Shown piece after piece: positions 21,055 to 31,885 of a stretch of 64,000 nucleotides of DNA. The DNA is from Closterium sp. Naga37s-1. Lineage: Eukaryota; Streptophyta; Zygnematophyceae; Desmidiales; Closteriaceae. The first letter of the stretch is position 1; every line of letters begins with the position of its first letter. The notes under the pieces were generated by a model. That model saw only the letters and a list, made by a program, of their open reading frames with translations, was not told the origin of the DNA and made no database searches. The DNA is taken from assembly GCA_947471745.1 (NCBI GenBank), contig CANJKZ010000723.1, positions 7,508,501-7,572,500 of the forward strand. Direction: 5' to 3'. The position numbers and the translations under genes were made by a program.

Positions 21055-22823
21055 ATGGACCTGCGAACCTTTTCACCCACATCCATCTCACTGTCAGACC
21101 CGCGCATCGGCGCTAGCTTACCCATGGCGGCACACAGGACTTGTCACCTCGCGCTTGCTTCTCACCCGCTCTCGCTTCCTGTTACCACCGCACGCCCCTC
21201 CGCTTCCTCCGCCTCCTCCCCTTCCGCCGGTCCCTCCGTTCCCTCTCCCGCGGACCGTTTCCTCCGCTCTCCCGCTGCTGGACTGGCGCCGATTTTCCGC
21301 AGCTCCCTCTCTCTTCCGCGCGCTTCGGCGCGTGGCTCGTGTATACACCCGCTCTCCTCCCCTCTCTTCACCCCGCGGGGAAGGGGAGGCGGGCGGAGTG
21401 GGGAGAGGGCGGGTGCGGTGAGAGTGCGCGCGGGGAGGAGTGAGACGGAGGAGGCGCAGGGCGGTGCGGGGGCTATGCCGACTCAAAGCGTGCGCGATTT
21501 GCAGAGGGTGTGTGCTCCATGTGTCTTCTCCACCTTCTCCCCTGCCCCCACCCCACCCCCTCGTCCGTCCTGTCTTCCCGCTCTTCGCCGCTTTCTTACC
21601 TCCTCTCTTCGCTCCTCTCTTCTCTCCTTTCTTCGCCCTTCGTCCTCCCTCTCTTTTCTCCCTCACTTCCCACTCTCTTGCCCGCTCCTTCCCTCTATCT
21701 TCCCGCTCTCCATTTCCTTTTCTTCCCCCTCCATCCTCTTCTTCCTCACCTCTCCCTCTCTTCCCCCTTCTCTTCCCCTCTCTTCCGCCCTCTCTTCCCC
21801 TTTATTTTCCCCTCTTCCAACGCTCTTGTCCCTCCTCACTCGTCCCTCCTTCCCTCCTCTTTTCCCCCTCTTCCACCCTTTCCTCCCCCTCTTGTCCCCG
21901 TCTTTCCCCCTCTCTTCCTTTCTCTCCTTCCCCCTCTCTTCCCTGCTCTTTCTTCTTCTCATCCCCCTCTCTTTCCTGCTCTTTCCCCTCTTATCCCCCT
22001 CTCTTCCCTGCTCTTTCCCCCTCTCACCCCCCTCTCTTCCCTGCTCTTTCCCCCTCTCATCCCCCTCTCTTCCCCCTCTCTTCCCCCTCTCTTCCCCCTC
22101 TCTTCCCCCTCTCTTCACCCTCTCTTCCCCCTCTCTTTCCCTCGCTTCCTCCCTCTCTCATCCCCCTCTCGTCCCTGCTCTTTCCCTCTCTTTCCCCCTC
22201 TCTTCCCCGTCTCTTCCCCCTCTCTTCCCCCTCTCTTCCCCCTCTCTTCCCCCTCTCTTCCCCCTCTCTTCCCCCTCTCTTCCCCCTCTCTTCCCCCTCT
22301 CTTCCCCCACGCTCCCCCCTCTCTTCCCGCCTCTCTTTTCCTCTCATCTTCCTCGTCCCGTCCGCTTCCCTTTTTTATTACCCCAATTTCCATCACCTCT
22401 CCCTCCCTTACCCCACTGCTCGGCACACCCTCTCGCCCATCATCCCATCCCGTCCCTTCCTTCGCTCTCACTCGTTTGAGCTTCAACCATCATGAGCTCT
22501 AAACAGGACGTACTCTCCGCCACTGATTCCCCGTTTCTCTGCCACATGCTCCTTCCTACCTCCGTCCCTTGCTCCTCCCTTGCGGGTCCCCTTCCTCACT
22601 TCCCTCTCTCACTTCCTCATCAGCCTTACCGGCCATCCGGCCCTTCAGAGCGAGTCAACACCTTTGTTCGATTCTTATATGGCACAGGTAGGTAACCATC
22701 CTTCCCTGCCTCATCTCTCGCTTGTACTCTGGCATGGCATATGGCACACAGAGGCATTCACGCAGAAGCGTGTCATTTACAGGCGCTCATATTCTCTCGT
22801 TCACTTCCCACTGCCTGCCTTCC

Positions 22824-22921
<98 letters not shown>

Positions 22922-24759
22922 CAGCTACTTATGCTGGGTTAGCAACAGCTGCCGTTGCTGGAGCACAGCTGGCGGGTCTTGATTGGTCCGGAGGGTTCCA
23001 GCTGTCGCTACAAGGAGTGCTAGACGGATTCGCCTTCTCTGCTCCTGCCATCGCCCTTGTTCTTGCACTCTTCCAGGTTCGTTCCCTCTCCCCTCTTCCC
23101 TCTCTCCTCTTCCCTCCTCCCTCATCCCGCAACCCTCCTGTCTCCTCGTTCTCCTCCTTTTCCTATCTTGCTACTCTTCCTCCACACTCTTCTCTCTCCC
23201 ATATCGCCCCCCCCCTCTCTTCACTCTCTCATCTTTCCTTCTCGTCTCTCCCCTCTCATCTTCCCTTTCTCGTATCTGCCCTCTCTCCTCCCTCCCCTCT
23301 CCCTTCCCCTACTCCCCATTCTCCCGTCTCTCCTCTCCCTCTCCTCCCTCTTTCTCTCCCCATCCCGTCTCTCTCCCTCCCCACATCTACACATCCCGTC
23401 ACTCTATCACTTACATCCGTCCTTGCTCCACTATTCCACCTCGCTCAATCTGCTTCTCTTCGCACAGAAGCAAGTGGCAATATCTTTGAGACTTTTCAAA
23501 AGGTCATATACTCTCCCATCTCCCTCCCTCCTCCGCACTCCGCCGTCCCAACCCCCCCTGCAACCACACCCCCCACACGCACAGGATCGAGTGGCGGAGC
23601 GGTGGGAGGTGGTGAGGGCAGTGCGGGACGCGGACGACGAGGAGGCAGAGGAGTTTTTCCAGGGCATGGCAGCGTGGCAGTACACCATCGTGGCAGTCTC
23701 GGCCGCGCTATCAGAAGAGCTCTTCTTCCGCGCTGCCCTGCAGGCCTTCCTCACTCGCGCTCTGCTGCTCTCTGGCGCGCCCTCGCTTGACGCCCCCGTC
23801 GTCGGCATGGCTGCTCTGGTGGGTTTGGAGTGGGAGGCGGGGAGGGGGATAAGTGGGGTGGAACGGGTGGGGGGACTGGCAGGAGGGGTGAGGGGATTGG
23901 AGGGAGGGGTCGGGGGGTTGAGGGAGTGTGGGGATGGGAGGGTTGCTGGCCCGGAGGGGTGGGTGGCAGGCAACGGGGGAGGGTTATGGAGAGGGGGACA
24001 GCTCGGGAGGAGGGAGGGCGAAGGGGGGGAAGGGTGGGGTGGGGTGCCTGCTTTATTAAAGGTCAAGCGTGAGGGACGAGAGGGTTCTTTACTCTCAGTC
24101 CCCCAGGTCTTAGTACTCATTGTATGCGTTGAGTTGCACAAATCGGCTGCAGAGCACTCTGCTTACCACATCCCCTTACCTCCCCTCTCCTCTCCTCTCC
24201 TCTCCTCTCCCCTCCTCTCCCGTCCTCTCCGTCTCCTGCCCCATCCCTCCCCTCCCCTCCTCTCCTCGCCTCTCCTCTCCTCTCCCTTTCCCTCACCCCC
24301 CATGCTCCGGATGCTCAACGTGCTTGCTCTACCAGACGGGCTGTCTGCCATCCATGGCGCCTTGCACGCAGTTCTGTGCCGCCACACTCACAGCAGCGCT
24401 CGCCGGCACGCTGCACTACGCAATGGCTCTGCCCAGAGGTGCGGTTATCCCTTGCGCTGCTATTTTCGCGCGCCCGCATCCGTGCCCTTGTGCGTTCCTG
24501 TGTGCGTGCCTCTCTGTGCCGCCACGCTCACAGCAGCGCTCGCCGGCACGCTGCACTACGCCATAGCTCTGCCCAGACGAGCGCTTACCCGTGTGCGGTT
24601 ACCCCCTTGTGTTGCTACCCGTGCACTTGCGCGTGCCCGCGTGCGTGCTTGCCTCTTGTGTGTGGGCCTGTGTGTGCTACCTCAATATGCATCTTCTCCT
24701 GTGCGTGTGTGTGAATGCGTGTGTGTGCATGTGCATGTGCATGAATGCGCGTGTGTGAA

Positions 24760-24806
<47 letters not shown>

Positions 24807-26044
24807 ACATGCATGCGTGCATGTGTGCATGTGTGCATGTGTGCATGCAGATGCTGTCATTGTCGTCACCCAGTCATACAGTCTCGGGGAGCTGCGCTCC
24901 GCAATGAGGGGTATGTTATCTCTCACACGCACTCACACACACGCAAACACTATCCCTCTTGTCATCATCCCCTCCTGCCGCACATAGCATCCCATCAATT
25001 CTCCTCACCACCTGGTTTTCCGTTTCCTTAGTTAATGCACCCTCTCTCACATTCTATGCATGGTTACCCATCTTCCACTGCCGGTGTTACCTAGTCTCAC
25101 TGCCACTGTTACCCTGTCTCACTGCTCACTGCATAGCAGTGAGAGTTTTATAACCGCTTTCAAAAGCAACAGCTCTCGCTGCTCGGTATTCCCGCTGGTA
25201 CTTACACCACAATGTCTAAGAAAAAAACTCTACTCTCTTGTTTCTTCGCTCCCTCCGGCTTTGCACCGCACAGCATGGCATGAACGGCAGGAGCACCAGA
25301 AGATCTACCCACCCATGTTTGCGTCTTTGCTAAGCCTTTACTACGGCATTGAGTGGGTCATGGTGAGTGGCTTCATGTGGTGGTGGGGAGTGCGTGAGAG
25401 ATGATGGATGAGGGATGAGAATTGAGGGACGAGGGATGGGGGATGAGGGATGGGGGATGGGGGATGAGGGATGAGGGATGAGGGATGAGGGATGAGGGAT
25501 GGGGGATGAGGGATGAGGGATGAGGGATGAGGGATGAGGGATGAGGGATGGGGGATGGGGGATGGGGGATGAGGGATGGGGGATGGGGGATGAGGGATGG
25601 GGGATGGGGGATGAGGGATGAGGGATGAGGGATGGGGGATGGGGGATGGGGGATGAGGGATGAGGGATGATGGATGCATCCCCTTCCACATCTACCGAGG
25701 TCTCAAAGCAAGCCATTCCCCAAGTCATTCGCCCGTTTGTTTCCATTTCACCAACTCATCAAACCCATGTGGCCTGATCAGGACGCAGTTTGTATCCAAA
25801 CACATCTTCACAATTCCCTTCCCCACATCCCGTCTTCCCCTCACCGCTCCTTCAGACAGGCAATCTCGTTGCGCCCATGCTCACGCACGCCCTCCTGAAC
25901 CTCGTGATTCTGCACATGAGTCTTGTACGAGTGGGTGAAAACCGCAAGCCCCCAGTGGCCCCAACACACCCACCGCAGCCACCGCAATCACCTCTGCCTG
26001 CCCAGCCGACTCAGCCGACCCAGCCTGCAAACAAGACGCTCTGA
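21055..26044 (+). CDS. CPBP (CAAX/Abi) intramembrane protease, plastid-type
   Basis: Eight phase-consistent exons: 21055-21507, 22624-22687, 22925-23076, 23585-23818, 24336-24438, 24851-24910, 25274-25362 and 25856-26044 (about 447 aa). Exon 1 encodes a long Ser/Pro/Arg/Ala-rich, acid-poor leader typical of a chloroplast transit peptide. Hydrophobic segments follow (ATYAGLATAAVAGAQLAG, FSAPAIALVLALFQ). The family motifs appear in order: motif 1 EExxxR in SEELFFRAALQ, motif 2 His in LAGTLHYAMALP, and motif 3 HxxxN in TGNLVAPMLTHALLNLVI. These are the catalytic Glu and metal/water-coordinating residues of glutamic CPBP endopeptidases. The C-terminus is Pro/Gln-rich. The start could instead be the Met at 21124. 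The motif-2 exon has a downstream echo. Confidence 0.86.
21520..22350 (+). repeat. Polypyrimidine CCCTCTCTTCC minisatellite in intron 1
   Basis: Nearly pure C/T sequence with an imperfect 10-15-bp unit. It is open in three frames per strand, producing long spurious Pro/Ser/Leu- or Arg/Gly/Glu-rich reading frames. Confidence 0.9.
22829..22920 (+). repeat. (CT)n microsatellite
   Basis: About 45 CT dinucleotides forming the polypyrimidine tract directly before the acceptor of exon 3. Confidence 0.97.
24394..24574 (+). repeat. Echo of the CPBP motif-2 exon
   Basis: The segment TLTAALAGTLHYAMALPR (about 24386-24438) recurs at about 24513-24573 with Ile for Met. The echo ends in GAGCG instead of a GT donor, so it could not splice as the original does. 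Confidence 0.85.
24761..24804 (+). repeat. (GT)n microsatellite
   Basis: Around 20 GT dinucleotides upstream of the acceptor at 24850. Confidence 0.95.
25405..25674 (+). repeat. GGGATGAG/GGGATGGG 7-bp minisatellite
   Basis: About 38 copies of a GGATGAG/GGATGGG heptamer in the last intron of the CPBP gene. Confidence 0.93.
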
Positions 26045-26169
26045 TTGGCTCCAGCTAGCTTGCCAGTCAGCAAGAAGCGTCCTGTGATTGAGATGACTAA
26101 CGGGCACAGGGACCTGGGAAGGAAAAGAGGGTTTTGATGATTTTGTTTTTTTCCCACAAGTACGGTAGC

Positions 26170-26648
26170 CAGGGCTAACTTTAGTAAAATGACCCGTCTG
26201 ATGTCAAGACCGGGTCCTGGCTCCTTGTCTGATTGTCAGACGAAAACTGTAACCTTGTCTAGCTTTCCAGACGAATCCTAAATACTTGTCTGAGAAGACA
26301 TAAAGCAAGCAAGCAATACTCTCAAATATGTTTAAAAAAACCAAGTTATTGTGATGAATAGCCCTAATGGTCCAGTCAGTAGAATATGGAGCAGTGAGAA
26401 CTGAGGTTTCCAGTTCGAATCTTATAGTCTGCTTGTCTCGAGAGTTTTGCCTTCAGTCGCAAAATACTCGATATCTGCAATCTCAGACGAACTGTATAAG
26501 GCTGTCTGAGAAATCAGATGAATAGAAAAAGCTTCTCTAAAAAAATCAGACGAAATTAAACAACATGTCTACGGCATCAGATGAACCAGTAAAAATGTGT
26601 TCAGAATCCAGAAATTCAGACCAAAAATTTCTGATAAAGTGAGCCCTG
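26170..26648. mobile_element. hAT-type MITE
   Basis: A 479-bp element with terminal inverted repeats CAGGGCTNACTTTA and a perfect 8-bp target duplication ACGGTAGC (26162-26169, 26649-26656), diagnostic of hAT. Many short TCTGA/TCAGA motifs lie inside in both orientations, like subterminal transposase-binding repeats. There is no coding capacity. The element at 42963-43559 belongs to the same family. Confidence 0.92.
26361..26432 (+). other. tRNA-like remnant inside the hAT MITE
   Basis: The stretch resembles a tRNA body: an A-box-like TGGTCCAGTCAGTAG, then about 30 bp later a B-box-like AGTTCGAATCT preceded by a variable-loop-like GAGGTTTCC. Stems are poorly paired, so it is not an active tRNA gene. 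It may be a tRNA-derived SINE head captured by the MITE, or a chance match. Confidence 0.4.
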
Positions 26649-26656
26649 ACGGTAGC

Positions 26657-27150
26657 ATGACTGGAGTGGGTTGGGGTTGGGGCAAGTGGCTGTGTTATTT
26701 ACTCTTTTGTGCACACACAACCTGCTCGCTGCCCAGGCACTGTAGTGGTTAAGTGCCTGTGTTTTTTAAATGACTGGAGTTGGAGTTGTAGGGAAAGGTA
26801 AGCTGTATATTGATAAACAACGGTATTTGAAGGTGTGAAACAGCCAAATGCAGTATAGCACGTTGGAAATCTTTACTGTAACATTGGGAGGTGGTTGTGG
26901 ACAGTGTACTACTGTATGCAGACAGTAACAAATGAACAATAGTGGACTGGACAGGACCCTTCACAATAGTGCCATATAATCATGATGTTTCAGCGCCATC
27001 CCATCCCCAGTGCCCTCCGAAGGGTCTCCTCCCAACTGCACTGCAATGTGCTGTGCCCTTCCAGTGTAACGATACTCGTGACTCCACTCCAGTCTAGGTC
27101 AACTGAATTAATTCACCTCCCCTCCTTCCCTCCCCCCCATGCCCGCTTGA
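26657..27150. other. Intergenic region between convergent genes
   Basis: Unique sequence between the 3' ends of the CPBP gene and the minus-strand membrane-protein gene. No exon or repeat recognised. Confidence 0.6.
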
Positions 27151-30100
27151 TCATCTTCTTTTCCTTGCCTTCGTCCCCTCAATCATAGCCCGGATCTTCC
27201 CCCGCAGTATCGACCGCGCAGTATACCTCAACGAAAACGCATACGATTCATTCCGAGTCACCGCTCCCCCATGCTCTCCCCTCCCGTCGCACGGAAAATA
27301 CCACAGCCGCACGCTCATCCCACACGCCCGCGCTAAAGACTCTTTCATCGGCCGCGTGCGATAGTCCCTGCCGACCTCCCACATGCACCCGCATTCCCCC
27401 GTGTTTGCTCTGAGAGGGGTGAAGTCTGGGTGGTAAAGCTCCAGCAGTCCCAGGTATCGGAACGCCTCGTGCCATTCATAGTACAGCCCTGTGCCACAGA
27501 TGCGATCCATGGCTTCTAGCTTGCACCGCCGCCCATACCCCAGACCTGTAACCAAAGAAGTATGGAGTTTGGTGGCCGGGGTAAACCATGGGGGAGGAGG
27601 GGGAGGGGAGGGAGGGAAGGGAGGGGAGGGAGGGGAGGGAGGGAGAAGAGGGGAGTGGTGGGGATTGCAGGGATGATGAAAGATGCTCTGAGAGGGGTGA
27701 AGTCTGGGTGGTAGAGCTCTAGCAGCCCCAGGTATCGGAACGCCTCGTGCCATTCATAGTACAGCCCTGTGCCACAGATGCGATCCATGGCTTCTAGCTT
27801 GCACCGCCGCCCGTACCCCAGACCTGTGCGGAAAGAGAAAATGGGGAGCGAGGGTTTGGATTTTGAGAGGTTTGGGTTGAAGGATGTGAAAGCTTGGGAA
27901 ATGAGAGTCTGGGTTTTGATGGGTAGGAGGGGGGTGAGGGCGGAGAGGGGGGAGGAGAAGAGGGAGTGAGGGAGGTTGCAGGGATGATAGAAAATGCAGG
28001 AGGGTGTAGGCTTCGTTTAAGCAACGCAGCTACAGGGGATAACAGCAGCTGACAGGTGCAGTAGGCAAGTTTGGAGAATTCTCAAAAGTCAGCTGAGTAT
28101 TCAGGGTGGCATTAGCTTTGATTAAACGACATATTGGAAAGCTGGGGAGCAGGTGTAGGAGGGCATTGGAGTCGACTCAAAAGTCAAAAGTCACTTCTTG
28201 AGTCGACTCAGAAGTCAAAAGTCACCTTTTCAGTCGAGTCAAAAAGCGCACCTGGGTGGAAGCGGTGGGGGGAGTCGTTGCGAAAGCCAAGGTGCCCCTC
28301 CCACTGCAGAGGCGCGTGCGGCTGCAAATCCCTGTAGAGCGTGCTGCCGTTGAGCCAGAGGGGCGACTGAGGGCCGTCTACCTTAGCCACTGGGATCTGA
28401 TGCATAGGTGGTGGGTGGTGGGTGGTGGGTGGTGGGTGGTGGGTGGTGGATGGTGGATGGTGGATGGTGGATGGTGGATGGGGCATACGGGGGTAGAGGG
28501 GGGAGAGAGAGATGAATGCAAGTTTGTCTCAGCCCTGCTGTTGAGCCAGAGGGGCGACTGAGGGCCAGATACCTTGGCCACTGGGATCTGATGTGTATCC
28601 GGTGGGTGGGGCATACGGCGGAAGAGGGGGCAGAGGGAGCGGAGGGGGAAGAGGGGGGAGTGAAAGAGAGTTTGTTTCGAGACGCGGTAGGGCGCGCTGC
28701 CGTTGAGCCAGAGGGGCGGGCGATTGACGGCCGTCCATCCACCTTCGCCACTGGGATCTGATCTGATGGACGGTGGATGGTGAACAGGACGCACGGGGGA
28801 AGAGGGGGGACGGAGGGGGAAATGAAGGCAAGGTTGTTTCGAAACGTGGTGGAAGGTGCCGCCGTGCTGTTGTTAAGCCAGAGGGGCGGAGAGACTTTTG
28901 AGTCGACTCAAAAGAAACGTGGTGGAAGGTGCCGCCGTGCTGTTGTTAAGCCAGAGGGGCGGGCGATTGAGGGCCATCAGTCTACCTTGGCCACTGGGAT
29001 CTGATGGACTGTAGACGGCAAGACATGCATGGACATGGGAGGAAGACATGAGAACGCACATGCATGCAGCAAGCAAGCATCCGTCTCCCCTGCCTGCCTG
29101 CACCGGTTTCACCCGTTCTCGCCATCCTCCCTGCTTCAATCCCCCAGAATTCCTAGAAAGACCTTCAGAACCCCCCCCCCCCGATTCTCCCTCTCTCGTC
29201 AGCGCCCTCTCTCTGTTCTCATTCGCACCTTGAGGTTCTTTTTCCCGGCGGCCTCGTGGCGGGAAGCAGCAGCAAGGATGAAGCCCCACATCTCTGCCGT
29301 GAAGAAGTGGTTCCCGTCCAGCGGCAGCACCCACCGCGCCCCGTGCGCTATGCCGTGCTCTATCATGTGGTTGCGCACCTCGTTCAGCTCTGGTGGCCCG
29401 GGTGGGGTGGGGTGGGGTGGGGTGCGGCGGGGTGGGGTCGGGTGGGGTGGGGTGGGGTGGAGTGGGGTGGGCATAGGCGGCGGCAGTTGAGTGATGCGCG
29501 TAAACACGTAGTTGCGCAGTGTGCCCCAAGAGGAAAACTTGGAAGGGAGGGAAGGGGAAGGAGCGCCAAGGAGTGGAATAAATGGTTGAGAGTTGTGTGT
29601 GTGCTATGCCATGCGCTATGCCATGCGATATGCATCTGATATGCCCTCGATATGCCATGCGGTATGCCATGCGCTATGCCATGTGCTATGCCATGCGATA
29701 TGCCATGTGCTATGCCATGTGCTATGCCATGTGCTATGCCATGCGCTATGCCATGCGCTATGCCATGCGCTATGCCATGCGATATGCCATGCGATATGCC
29801 ATGCGATATGCCATGTGCTATGCCATGTGCTATGCCATGCGATATGCCATGTGCTATGCCATGTGCTATGCCATGCGCTATGCCATGCGATATGCCATGT
29901 GCTATGCCATGCGCTATGCCATGCGATGTGCCATGCAATATGCCATGCGCTATGCCATGCGCTATGCCATGCGAAATGCCATGCGATATGCCATGTGCTA
30001 TGCCATGTGCTATGCCATGCGCTATGCCATGCGATATGCCATGTGCTATGCCATGCGCTATGCCATGCGATATGCCATGCGATATGCCATGCGCTATGCC

Positions 30101-31885
30101 ATGCGCTATGCCATGCGAAATGCCATGCGCTATGCCATGCGCTATCATGTGGTTCCGCACCTTGTTCACCTCTGGTGGGGTTGAGAGGGAGGGCAGGAAA
30201 GGGGTTGGTTTGGGAGGGGGGAGGGAAGAGGGAGACGAAATGGATCGGCGACAGGGGCTGAGAGTTGGGAAATGGGTGAAAGAAAGGATAAGAGAAGAGG
30301 GGATGGGAGAAGAGAAGAGGGATGCACAAGTGACCGCATGGGGTAGCCACGCACCTGTGACGGCATCTAGCCATGCGTGCTCGGGCAGGGAGGCAAGGCG
30401 CGTGTAGTTGATGCGGAATACGAGGATGTCCTGCGGTGAGGCACGGTGAGGTGCGGTGAGATGAGAGAAGAGGAATAGAAAGGAGAAGGGGGGAAGAGAA
30501 AGGGGACGGGGGGAAGAGAAAGAAGAAGGGGTGAAGAGAAAGGGGACGGGGGGAAGAGAAAGGGGAAGGGGGGAAGAGAAAGGGGACGGGGGGAAGAGAA
30601 AGGGGACGGGGGGAAGAGAAAGGGGAAGGGGGGGAGAGGGGTGGCTTGAAGATGGAATGGGATGCGAGAAAGCAGGGAGAGCAGGGCGAGAGGGCGAGCA
30701 AGGCGAGCAGGGCGAGCAGGGAGAGCATCTTCCATGCAGGTTGATTCAAAACACTAGGCTGCGCTCACGCCGCTTCTAGTTGCGGCTCAGCGGGATGGAT
30801 AGGGAAGCATGGAGTGAGGGGAGGCGGGGGGGGGACGGAAAATACTTTTGAGGAGCCTCAAAGATGGGAAAGAGAGGAGGAGAAAGGGACGGAAGAAGCC
30901 TTTTGAGGCACCTCAGAAACCCTAGGATGTGACCACGTGGCTTCTAGTTGAGGTGCCGAGCGATGGATAGAAAGGGGAGGAGGGTTTAGGGAAAAGAAGC
31001 GGGGTGAGAGGGTCGGGACAGGAGGGAGAAGGGGAGAGGGGTTAGGTGGGAAAGGGGGAAACGGGGAAGGGGAGAGGAGAACTTGAAAGGTGGGGGGCGG
31101 GTGTTTGAGAAGAGGCTGAGTCCATGCTGCACCCATGCTTCACTCACACCCCGTGCTTCACTCACACCCATGCTGCACCCGTGCATGACTCACATACATT
31201 GTGTATCCGTTGTTCAGCAGCAGCTCAAGAGCCATCTTCTCCACACTGCTGTTCACAACTTCTAAAGCGCGTCATACAAGGTGTCCCTCCCTAATCCACT
31301 CACATCCATGGTGTATCCGTTGTTCAATAGCAGCTCCAAAGTCATCTTCTCCACAGTGCTATTCACGATGTTATTCAGTACCCACAGCCGCCGGCACCCG
31401 GGCAGGTGCTTCGGCTCGTACTGTAGCGTGTACTGCAGGTTGTTGAACAGCTGTCCCTCGCATTGTAACGGCGGCATGTCGTTTCCGATCATCCGGTACA
31501 GGAAGATACGTGGCACGCTGTGAGTGGACAGCACGCTCGCGCTGCTGATTCCGAAGCTCGTCTCCTGGGTCGTGTGAGTTGCATGGTTCGGTGACTCGGA
31601 GGTACCGAAAAAGTGGTATTCTCTTCCCCCGCGGATCAGAACGACTATAAAGAGGACGACGGTTGCTAGAACGGCACACGCGAGCCGACATAGGAGCGCG
31701 GCTCGTAGTTTTTTGAGAGGAACGCGAGGGACCTGAGAGGCGCCGGATGGGAGGGAATTCTTCGTAGCGAGGACAGGCGAGGTTGTGTCCTCGAATAGGA
31801 GAGACGACCAAGGTAGGCTCCATCGCTTACGTACTTTCTGCTTGCTTGCTGCTGCTGCTGTTGCCATGGCGACGGATGGGCCCAA
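27151..31885 (-). CDS. Type II membrane protein, unknown conserved family
   Basis: Five phase-consistent exons on the minus strand: 31304-31885, 30355-30430, 29229-29389, 28252-28396 and 27151-27545 (about 452 aa; the start could be Met 31867). A basic cytosolic N-terminus is followed by one TM segment (LACAVLATVVLFIVVLI), so it is probably a Golgi/ER type II protein. Notable blocks are PRIFLYRMIGNDMPPLQ, CRRLWVLNNIVNSTVEKM, ILVFRINYTRL, GARWVLPLDGNHFF, DGPQSPLWLNGSTLY and GLGYGRRCKLEAMDRICG. The RMIGNDMPP/WVLPLDGN pattern recalls uncharacterised nucleotide-sugar-transferase-like proteins, but I cannot assign a reaction. Four of the five exons have tandem echoes. Confidence 0.72.
27682..27825 (-). 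repeat. Echo of the last exon of the membrane-protein gene
   Basis: An acceptor plus 46 codons (GLGYGRRCKLEAMDRICGTG onward to FTPLRA) duplicate the start of the 27151-27545 exon at high identity. The copy then breaks off into intron-like sequence. Confidence 0.92.
28070..28245. repeat. Cluster of four micro-palindromes
   Basis: 28070-28088 (AATT centre), 28166-28182 (TCGA), 28198-28211 (TCGA) and 28227-28245 (TTTTCAGTCGAGTCAAAAA), with AAGTCAAAAGTCAC spacers repeated, just downstream of the donor of exon 28252-28396. Confidence 0.85.
28405..28478 (+). repeat. GGTGGGT/GGATGGT minisatellite
   Basis: Seven-base tandem unit (GGTGGTG to GATGGTG) adjoining the acceptor of the 28252-28396 exon. 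Confidence 0.9.
28541..29006 (-). repeat. Cluster of four echoes of the 28252-28396 exon
   Basis: The exon 5' part (acceptor, IPVAKVDG.QSPLWLN.S) recurs at about 28541-28596, 28686-28768, 28842-28889 and 28917-29006. The last two are separated only by the perfect palindrome 28895-28914. They differ in the few codons between the two constant blocks. Confidence 0.88.
28895..28914. repeat. Perfect micro-palindrome (TCGA centre)
   Basis: CTTTTGAGTCGACTCAAAAG exactly between two ~50-bp exon echoes. Confidence 0.93.
29606..30150 (-). repeat. 12-bp exon-derived minisatellite (IAHG)n
   Basis: About 45 copies of a 12-bp unit (ATGCCATGCGCT and variants). It adjoins a diverged copy (30130-30180) of the 5' part of the 29229-29389 exon, and the unit equals four codons of that exon (IAHG in HMIEHGIAHG). 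The array is open on the coding strand as IAHG/ISHG repeats but lies within an intron. Confidence 0.93.
30455..30640 (-). repeat. 20-bp purine minisatellite
   Basis: About nine copies of a GGGGGGAAGAGAAAGGGGAC-type unit, polypyrimidine on the sense (minus) strand of the surrounding intron. Confidence 0.88.
30750..30970 (-). repeat. Intronic duplication with two palindrome motifs between copies
   Basis: A ~50-bp segment (CTAGG...CACG..GCTTCTAGTTG...GATGGATAG) occurs at about 30753-30803 and 30921-30972. Motifs 30845-30863 and 30900-30918 lie between the copies. Confidence 0.8.
30845..30918. repeat. Two micro-palindromes (GAGC and GCAC centres)
   Basis: CTTTTGAGGAGCCTCAAAG at 30845-30863 and CTTTTGAGGCACCTCAGAA at 30900-30918, between copies of a ~50-bp segment. 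Confidence 0.8.
31196..31256 (-). repeat. Echo of exon 1 3' end of the membrane-protein gene
   Basis: Partial copy of 31310-31372 (NSTVEKM.LELLLNNGYT part) in the first intron, followed by an altered donor region. Confidence 0.82.

Noticed and set aside
21440-22502. Long Pro/Ser/Leu-rich open frames on the plus strand and Arg/Gly/Glu frames on the minus strand
   Set aside because: They arise from the CCCTCTCTTCC polypyrimidine repeat in intron 1 of the CPBP gene; the codon pattern is simply the repeat.
23469-23502. Mini-exon of the CPBP gene (KQVAISLRLFK)
   Set aside because: Flanked by AG and a weak GT, but its length breaks phase, whereas joining 23076 to 23585 directly keeps phase.
24615-24932. 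His/Thr-rich frames such as HTHTHTHT
   Set aside because: Readings of (GT)n microsatellites, as also near 11134-11605.
29384-30407. Open frames of MPCAMPCA, YAMRYAM, HISHGIAHG type
   Set aside because: Readings of the 12-bp minisatellite. Only the origin of the unit from an exon is meaningful.
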